Below are positions 57,503 through 64,000 of a stretch of 64,000 nt of DNA, piece after piece. The notes under the pieces were generated by a model. The model was not told the origin of the DNA. It saw nothing but the letters and a program-made list of their open reading frames with translations, and ran no database searches. The DNA is from Cephalotrichum gorgonifer (lineage: Eukaryota; Ascomycota; Sordariomycetes; Microascales; Microascaceae): the NCBI GenBank assembly GCA_900312665.1, contig ONZQ02000014.1:124001-188000 (forward strand). Reading direction: 5' to 3'. The translations under genes were made by a program, and so were the position numbers. How positions within the stretch are numbered: position 1 is the stretch's first letter; each line of letters opens with the position of its first letter.

Positions 57503-59071
57503 ATGGACGAGCTCCTCACAACGCTACACGGCGCAACCACCCGGATCTACACATCCTGCACAGCGGACTCTTCCGCAATTCCAGGCCGTAATGACACTCC
57601 CCGCACTATATCCGCATGCGGAAAGGCCGTCACAGTCCTCCTCGCACGCCAGGCCTCCCTCACCCTAACCCTCCACGCCCGCCTCGCCACCCTAGCCCCA
57701 AGGCATGGACCTACGACCGACCCACCGGTGGACGAGGCCCTGCTCCGCCGCAGACTCGCGGACCTCCTCGCCCTCGCCAACGCAAAATTTCTCGCCTTCC
57801 GCTTCGAGGTCCTGCCGCCCTGCTGGAGGGAGCTGTACACCTCCGTCCGCATCCTGACCTTCCACCTCGGCGTCCTCCGCTCCCGGCTAAGGCTGGCTGG
57901 CGCGAGGGACGCCGAGTCGAGCGCCGAGATGGACGAGCTGGTGAGGGGCCTGGACATGGCGCTCATCGTCGCGGGAGGGGGATCGGCGTGGGGGAGGTCA
58001 GCGGTGAACTCACTCGTCGGGCTCCTCGAGCGGGCGTGGGAAGGAGATTCCGCCAGGTCTGCCGACGACGACCACGGACACGGGGAATGCAGGGCTGCAA
58101 AGAGGTTAAAGTATACCCGCGACGGCGAGGACTCTCCCCCACCGCCCTGGGATGATTCCCCCCTGTTCTCGGATGAACCCGCCTTCGAACCCCCCGTCAC
58201 ATGCCCCGCCCCGCGCCTCGACGGCCTCTCGATGGACTCCTTCCAGGCGTACATCGACCCGGCCACGAACCCGCACGGCGTCGTCCCCGCCGTCTTCACG
58301 GACCTGATATCGGACTGGCCCGCGCTGAACGAACACCCCTGGTCCAGGCCATCCTATCTCCTCTCACGGACCTTCGGCGGTCGGAGATACGTCCCCGTCG
58401 AGATCGGCCGGAGCTACGTCGACGAGGACTGGGGCCAGAAACTCATCCCCTTTAGCGCCTTCCTCTCCTCCTACATCGACCCCAGCATATCATCCCCCAA
58501 TGACGGAAGACCGTCACCCAAGTTGCCATCCCAGCCAGAGGCGAAAAAGGGCTACCTGGCACAGCATGACCTCTTCTCCCAAGTCCCCACCCTGAGGAAT
58601 GACGTCCTCCTGCCGGACTACCTCTGGACCTCCCCACCCCTCCACCCCTCTCCGGAACAGAACAAGCCCAAGGTCGGCGCGCCGCAGCTGAACGCGTGGT
58701 TCGGACCCGCGGGGACAATCACCCCGCTGCACACCGACAGCATGCACAACCTCCTCTGCCAGGTCGTCGGCCGGAAATACGTGCGGCTGTACCCGCCCGA
58801 ATGCACGCCCGCCATGCTCCCCCGTGGGACAGAGAACGGCGTCGACATGGGAAACACGAGCCGCGTCGACCTCGGCGTCGCCGAGGGGTGGGACGAGGGC
58901 GGGGGCGACGAGGGGTCCGAGATAGGGGCCGAGGAGCTGGAGAGGTTCAGGGCGGCGGAGCACTGGGATTGCGTCCTGGGGCCGGGTGACACGCTCTACA
59001 TACCCATCGGGTGGTGGCACTACGTCCGGAGCCTGAGCGTCAGTTTCAGCGTGAGCTTCTGGTGGAACTGA
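57503..59071 (+). CDS. JmjC (cupin_8) oxygenase of the JMJD5/KDM8 type
   Basis: A single exon of 522 aa. The N-terminal ~230 residues are helical and variable. The jelly-roll JmjC domain covers about 240-522 and starts with a segment that sets the substrate pocket (VVPAVFTDLISDWPALNEHPW). The iron ligands are His410 and Asp412 in PLHTDSMHN and His506 in IPIGWWHYVRS. The family-typical QVVGRKYVRLYPPE and the C-terminal SVSFSVSFWWN are present. Proteins of this type are Fe(II)/2-oxoglutarate hydroxylases acting on proteins; histone demethylation by JMJD5 is disputed. An acidic insert (DEGGGDEGSEIGAEE) precedes the last strands. A nearby ATG 11 bases upstream is out of frame. Confidence 0.87.
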   Translation: MDELLTTLHGATTRIYTSCTADSSAIPGRNDTPRTISACGKAVTVLLARQASLTLTLHARLATLAPRHGPTTDPPVDEALLRRRLADLLALANAKFLAFRFEVLPPCWRELYTSVRILTFHLGVLRSRLRLAGARDAESSAEMDELVRGLDMALIVAGGGSAWGRSAVNSLVGLLERAWEGDSARSADDDHGHGECRAAKRLKYTRDGEDSPPPPWDDSPLFSDEPAFEPPVTCPAPRLDGLSMDSFQAYIDPATNPHGVVPAVFTDLISDWPALNEHPWSRPSYLLSRTFGGRRYVPVEIGRSYVDEDWGQKLIPFSAFLSSYIDPSISSPNDGRPSPKLPSQPEAKKGYLAQHDLFSQVPTLRNDVLLPDYLWTSPPLHPSPEQNKPKVGAPQLNAWFGPAGTITPLHTDSMHNLLCQVVGRKYVRLYPPECTPAMLPRGTENGVDMGNTSRVDLGVAEGWDEGGGDEGSEIGAEELERFRAAEHWDCVLGPGDTLYIPIGWWHYVRSLSVSFSVSFWWN

Positions 59072-59193
59072 AAACTGAAAAACCCGTGAATGTATTACTT
59101 CTCGAGCTTCATCATACACTTCGTAAACAAGATACCTATCAAGACATAGGAGGCACCTGATAAAAACAGTAAACTCCCTCCCTCCCCAAGACC

Positions 59194-60839
59194 TTACCCC
59201 GCCCCACCTAGAGCCGGACTTTCACCGCCGGTGGCTTGCCCCCCGCCCCTCCTCGCCTTCGCGCTCTCCTTCAGCTGATCCCACTTATCCCGGTACTTTC
59301 CAAGCGTCTTCTGCATCTTCAGGTTATCCTTCTCCAGGACCTCGATGTGCCTAACCGCGGACGCGAGCCTCTCCTCCATCTCGGCGCGCTCCCTCCTGGA
59401 CCTCTCGTCCGCGCCGCCTGCCGTTGCGGAGGTCGAGGCGTGCGGCGACCCGGGCCGCATAAGCCTCATGCTCTCCGCTAGCGCGAGGCTCGAGTTCTGC
59501 GCGCTGGCCTCGAAGGCGTGGAGGCGCCTGCTCAGCTTGTCGAGCATGTCCTTGAGGCTCTTGTTCTCGAGGCATAGCTCCTCGATGGTGTTGTTGAGGT
59601 CCCTCTCCGTCCGTGCCTTGCCGATCCGCCTCCTCGCCGTAGGTGATAGCGCCTGCGGGGTCTCTCGCGCATCCACGAAGTCGTCCTCGTCATCACCTAT
59701 CGCGTCACCCGCACTGCTGCTCGTGTGTAGCGAGGCCTCCATGCGGCGCTTCTCCTTCTCGGCGAAGGTGAGGATGTTGGCATAGGACATGGTGTGTCCG
59801 CTCGTGGGGACCACGTAGAAAGAGTCGCTCGCGGCGTGGCCGTCGCGCGACACGAGGCGGAGCGCGGCCTTGGAGTAGATCTTGCTAAGGTCGGGGTCGC
59901 CGCCAGGAGCCTGAGCCTGTCGCCGGTGCTGCCGGGACTTCTTAGGGGATGTGGGTTCCGGCGCCTGGGGCTCCTGAGTGGCCGAGGGCTCCTCTGCGAT
60001 CAGGGGGAGGCCGGCGAAGGCCAGTGGCGCCGATAGTTTGTTGAACAGAGATCCGAAGGAGCTGTAGAACCGCGAATATCCGTCCTCGGCACTTTCCGGC
60101 TGATCTTGACCATCCTCGCCGGCCTCGATAGGGTGAGCTTCCTGTTTCTTCTGACTAGGGTCCTGTGGAGCTCGGACGGGTTTGGGCGGATGCTCGAGCA
60201 TGGTCTGCATCTTCGTCTTCGATCCATCTCGGCGCCGGGGTAGAGGATCGAGGTCCCCCGAGGCGGCGTTTCCGGATACGCTGGGGGCCACTGGTTGCCC
60301 GCCATACTTCAGTCGGATTCCTCTGGCCGACGCGAGGTTGCTAACTATGGACGAGCTAACGTCGCGCGAGGAGTGTCGCTGCTGGCCCAGGAGCGAGGGC
60401 ACCTGTGGTGTCTTCGCGGCCGCCTTGCCGGATTTCGTTGAAACCTCACTAGTAGTGGAGGCATCCTTGGCAGATGTAAGCTGCTTCTCATCGCCATCAA
60501 CGTTGTTGTCGGCGTCCGTGTCGGCGGCCTGGGCGGGGTGGCGGGAGGGAAGCTGGAGGAGCTCGGAGAGGCGACGGTGGTGCTGCTCGAGTAGCTTAAG
60601 AGTACGGAGGGCCTCGATGCTCGTGGTGCTCTGGGCTGCGTTGGCGAATTCCCCGGCGGCGAACGTGTGCTCGCTGATGGCGACGGTGGTATCGGCGGAC
60701 TTGGTGGCTTTGGAGGCTGCCAGCGCGTGGTCATGCGCCTACGAGGAGAGTGGGTTAGCAGGGCAAGGCGGCGGCGTATCGGGGGGCCCGGGCAGGGGGG
60801 GAAGAGCCGATATACCTTGATTACGGGTGAAGGCTCCAT
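59194..60839 (-). CDS. MIT-like and coiled-coil protein, possible Atg38/NRBF2-type factor
   Basis: Two exons on the minus strand, 60839-60816 and 60738-59194, give 522 aa. The first exon codes only MEPSPVIK; the intron (GTATAT, TGCTAAC branch, CGTAG) is in phase. Residues about 9-75 form helices resembling an MIT fold (ALAASKATKSADTTVAISEH, FANAAQSTTSIEALRTLKLL, LEQHHRRLSELLQL). The middle is disordered. The C-terminal part has two coiled-coil stretches (NNTIEELCLENKSLKDMLDK and HIEVLEKDNLKMQKTLGKYR). An N-terminal MIT plus a C-terminal coiled coil is the plan of Atg38/NRBF2, a subunit of the autophagy Vps34 complex I. The assignment rests on this architecture only; another MIT protein is possible. 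Its 3' end lies 122 bp from the convergent JmjC stop. Confidence 0.6.
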
Positions 60840-62394
60840 GACTTCGCATATCTGGCCGTCTTTCTAGGAGTTTAGATGTTTCGAGCTGTGAGGCAGGTGT
60901 GATATGATGTTCATGTTGGAGGAAGGTCAAGTGGGGTCCAAGTACCGATGGAAGGCGGAAGGACCAATGAAGTGCGGTGGGGAGTGGAAAGTACCTTGTC
61001 TTAGACTCTGTGCTCTATTTGGTACTTGGCTTGGCAGATGATACAAGGCGAACTTATTACTCTGGGGTCGAAGCCAAATGCATGGCGTCAGCTTTCTTCC
61101 TGTGTAACCATAATTCCTGACTGTACGACGAACGGGAAGGCGCTGCCAGGCAACTAAGTCGAGACAGAGTCGGCGAGAGCACCTGGTGACGGGTGTGTCT
61201 CTGTCCCTGTGTCAGTCTTGTATTACCTTGTTGTTGTGTTAGTGTACTATGTCCGAATGTAAGTAATTATGAGCTCTCACGGAAGAAAGGCCCGTTGCCG
61301 CCTTTCAATCCGCAGCTCCCACCTGCCAGACAGAATGGAATGCACCCCCCGTTATCCGCTACTACTGTGTGTGGTGACGGTAGCAGCAGGCGCTCATTCT
61401 GGGGCCACTTGTCACTTTGCAAGAGACGCGGAGCAGTCGTCCGCACAAGTAATTGCAGAGGGCGACGATCGACGGAGGGAACCCCGGAAAATGAAGCGGA
61501 TTGGGAATCACCATCCATGGATCTGTTTCAAACGCCAAACAATAGCGTACTTGTACTCTTGTAGAGTTGCACCCAAAACACCTGTCGCGCATGCAAATAA
61601 CGGTCAAGGGCAGGAGTCTTCTCCCTGTAAAACATTATTTAACGCAGTCTAACAAGAAACTACCCGTGCTGGTATTTTGTCTTAAAGTGCACCTTTGCAA
61701 CAAATATCAGACACCCACCCATTTCCAACCTCGGGAACCTCAGCGCTAACCCTTCCATACATGTACACTCTCCCGACAATCCATCCCCCCTGCTGTCTCG
61801 CAGCGGGCCAAGCCGCCAAGAGGAAACGGCAAAATACCTAGGAACTTCCGGAAGCTCCTGCCAAGGGGGATCCCGGAAACCCCGCGCCGAAAGAAAGCCT
61901 TGAGGGAGGAGGCTGGGTACATCCTCCTACGTCAGCGTCCCCGAGCGCCCTTACTTCTGACCTTGCATCGCCAATAAAATTTACTTCCTACCAATCCGAG
62001 TACAATACGAGCACGAGTAGCAATACGCGGAACGGACTAAACACGGACATGTACCCCACCACCCCTCCACCCTGGTTGTGCTCCTAGACAAGGCAACATT
62101 AAGTATACATGTAAGTACGTGTACGTACGCGAGTACAAGTGCCACACACCCCTAGTGGCGACGAAGTTAATCATGACGACAGCTCCCTCTTGCCTCCAAC
62201 TCCCATAATACTGGTAGGCAGTGCCAACTCCACCTCTGCATCTCATCTCACTCCAAGGCATCACGTCGCATTTCCAGCCCCCTCCCTCCCCGTGCCAGAA
62301 CTGTCGGAACCACGGGCATCGGTAGCCTCCAGGTCAATCGTGGAAGAGCCGACGCTTCTGTTGGCATTCTCGCCTCGTACTCGCAATCACCGCG
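60840..62394. other. Divergent spacer upstream of the last gene
   Basis: Noncoding 1.6 kb with one TACTTGTA (61548-61555) and a dense GTAC patch at 62105-62140 (GTACGTGTACGTACGCGAGTAC-like, alternating). No gene is supported. Confidence 0.5.
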
Positions 62395-64000
62395 ATGACC
62401 GAAGTAAGCAATCAGGCTGACGAGCTCGCGCCCTTACGGGGCGGCCGGGACTCATACGCATCCCAAGATGACAGCCTGTAAGTTTGGTTTCAATTCACTG
62501 TCTCGCCTCATCCTACTCGTACGGCGAATATCCGGCAGCACCCTCGGCCTCAATATCCTACTCACCCGCATTTACCAGCACTAGTACCTGTAGCTAGTGC
62601 TAGTACTATGCGCATCAATATCAATGTCAATGTCAATATCACTCCTCCCGCCCACGTTCGTCGTTCTTCGCGCAGGAGGGCCCATCCTTTCCGTGCTTCT
62701 TCGCCCCTCACAAAAACCGAGTTATCCGAGTCGGCGCCAAGGAGCTATCCGTGTCCCAAAAAACACCTCTACCCTCTTTGCCCTATCCCATCCCAGCCTC
62801 ATTCTTTGTATTTGATCAGGTTTCGGGCGTATCTTTCCGTTTCCGTTCCTGTTTATATCTCTGTTTTTCTCAATCGCGTAGCTCTGGTTCATGCGCGAGC
62901 TTGGTTGAGAAGCTACGAGTAGTAGCCTTCCGTTGATGCCAGCAGTTGATCATCCCTGCCTTGTGCACATGTACCTGTATTCGTCCGTCGGGTCCGTCCC
63001 TCCGCCGAGCTCTCCGCTCTAATATCCCAAACCTGAATTCTGAATTCCCCATTATAATTAGCCCCATTCTCTCACTGCCCTTTGCCTAGCTTAGAAGCTT
63101 CCACCCTGGTATCCCCACCTCCGTCCACCGCCTCCTACCGCTCCCGCTGTCACCTCGCTTGTCCTGTTTCTCCAAATTGACCTCCTGAGCTCACGACAGA
63201 CATTCTCGCTCGTCAACAAAGTCAACCACCGCCTCCGTGCCCTCGCCCCGCTCGTCGTTTTCCCGATCCGACCACCACCGACAATCCAGTCAGGTCCCCG
63301 ATACGTCGTCCGTCGACGTCGCCTACAAAACGTCTACACACTCGAGCGAGCGCTCCGGCTCGGTGGACTCCGAGTCCCGGGTACCGAGAAGCCAGTCGAT
63401 CTCCCTTCGGCCGACGCGGAACCCCTCACGAAGCTCGACCTCGCCTGCCGGTCGTATCAGGGGCATCTTCAGAGCGAAGAAGAGCAACTCTACGCCGAGC
63501 TTGGACAGGGGGTCAAGCCCTGACCGGAACCAGCCCGATGCGGTATCGAATCGCGATCTAAATCCCACCTCTCAACCCCAACCCGACCCGTCACCTAGGA
63601 TAGAACCCACGCCCGCCTCTCGAGATCCCAGCGCGGCGAAAGTGACCTCTCGCCCTCAGCGGCCTCGGCCTAAACTCGACACTGCTGCCCGCCCCCATAC
63701 CCCCCCGACCTCCAATTCCTACGGTCCGGCCATCGTGAATACTCCTCCTACACCAACAGACCCCGTTGGCACGAACACGAGTCCCACCCGTAGGCTTAGA
63801 TACACGATCTCAGAGACCGGAAGCCCCCCTAGCACGGCGAAAAGCAACTCTGCTTCGCCGTCCGCTAGCGCTCCAACCCCGAACCGGAGGCTCCGATCCG
63901 GCTCGAATACTACAGGCCCTAGCAAGCTGTCCAACTCTATTCTTGCTCCACACACCCCCTCGTCCGACGGCACCCCTTCTCCTGCTGCCTCTAACGCTCT
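62395..64000 (+). CDS. Ser/Thr/Pro-rich protein, 5' part only (runs off the window)
   Basis: I do not recognise this gene. Exon 1, 62395-62477, codes MTEVSNQADELAPLRGGRDS and a few more residues, then a GTAAGT donor. A frame that stays open from 63200 to the window edge (266 codons) follows an ACGACAG acceptor, and the phases of the two fit (CT|A = Leu). The intron would be 722 nt, long for this genome, so another small exon may be hidden in it. The visible protein is disordered: Ser, Thr, Pro and Arg runs, many SP/TP sites (HTPPTSN, TPSLDRGSSPDR), and a basic patch GRIRGIFRAKKSN. Such N-termini are common in signalling proteins such as kinases, but no domain is yet visible. Confidence 0.6.

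Overview
The window looks like about 64 kb of nuclear DNA from a filamentous ascomycete, most likely a Sordariomycete (Sordariales-like). The evidence is short introns with GTAAGT-type donors and CTAAC/CTGAC branch sites, CT-rich leaders, moderately high GC, and a euchromatic set of housekeeping genes closest in character to Pezizomycotina families. The genus cannot be fixed from the sequence alone. I see no rRNA, tRNA, transposon, CRISPR array or viral remnant. One assembly gap (N run) lies at 53706-54018.

Layout, left to right: a 3.5-kb noncoding stretch rich in TACTTGTA motifs; a WSC-domain cell-wall sensor (+); a 3.9-kb spacer; a DUF300/TMEM184 (Hfl1-type) membrane protein (+), convergent with the very large THO complex subunit Tho2 (-); a spacer shared by divergent tho2 and met2 (homoserine O-acetyltransferase, +); an F-box protein (-); a proline-rich transglutaminase-like (Cyk3-related) protein (+); alg7 (+); a PHD+SET protein of the Set3 type (-); ade12, adenylosuccinate synthetase (-); npc2, an ML-domain lipid transfer protein (+); vma7, V-ATPase subunit F (-); nur1, nuclear rim protein (+); a 5-kb spacer with the gap; a Zn(II)2Cys6 transcription factor (+); a JmjC/cupin protein of the JMJD5 type (+); an MIT-like plus coiled-coil protein, possibly Atg38/NRBF2-like (-); and the 5' part of a Ser/Pro-rich protein running off the right edge (+).

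The genes do not form a pathway cluster. They are ordinary cell-maintenance functions: cell wall, ER glycosylation, vacuole, mRNA export, chromatin, purine and methionine synthesis. Coding exons were joined by reading frame, splice signals and family conservation. Most gene models close exactly in frame at the expected family length.

The most interesting signals are in RNA processing and noncoding DNA. A 3-nt micro-exon supplies the last base of a zinc-ligand Cys codon in the Zn2Cys6 factor. A 9-nt micro-exon followed by a GC-AG intron lies in the invariant GDEGKGK loop of ade12. A second GC-AG intron lies in vma7. A short motif, TACTTGTA/TACAAGTA, occurs at least 21 times, always outside genes, against about two expected by chance.
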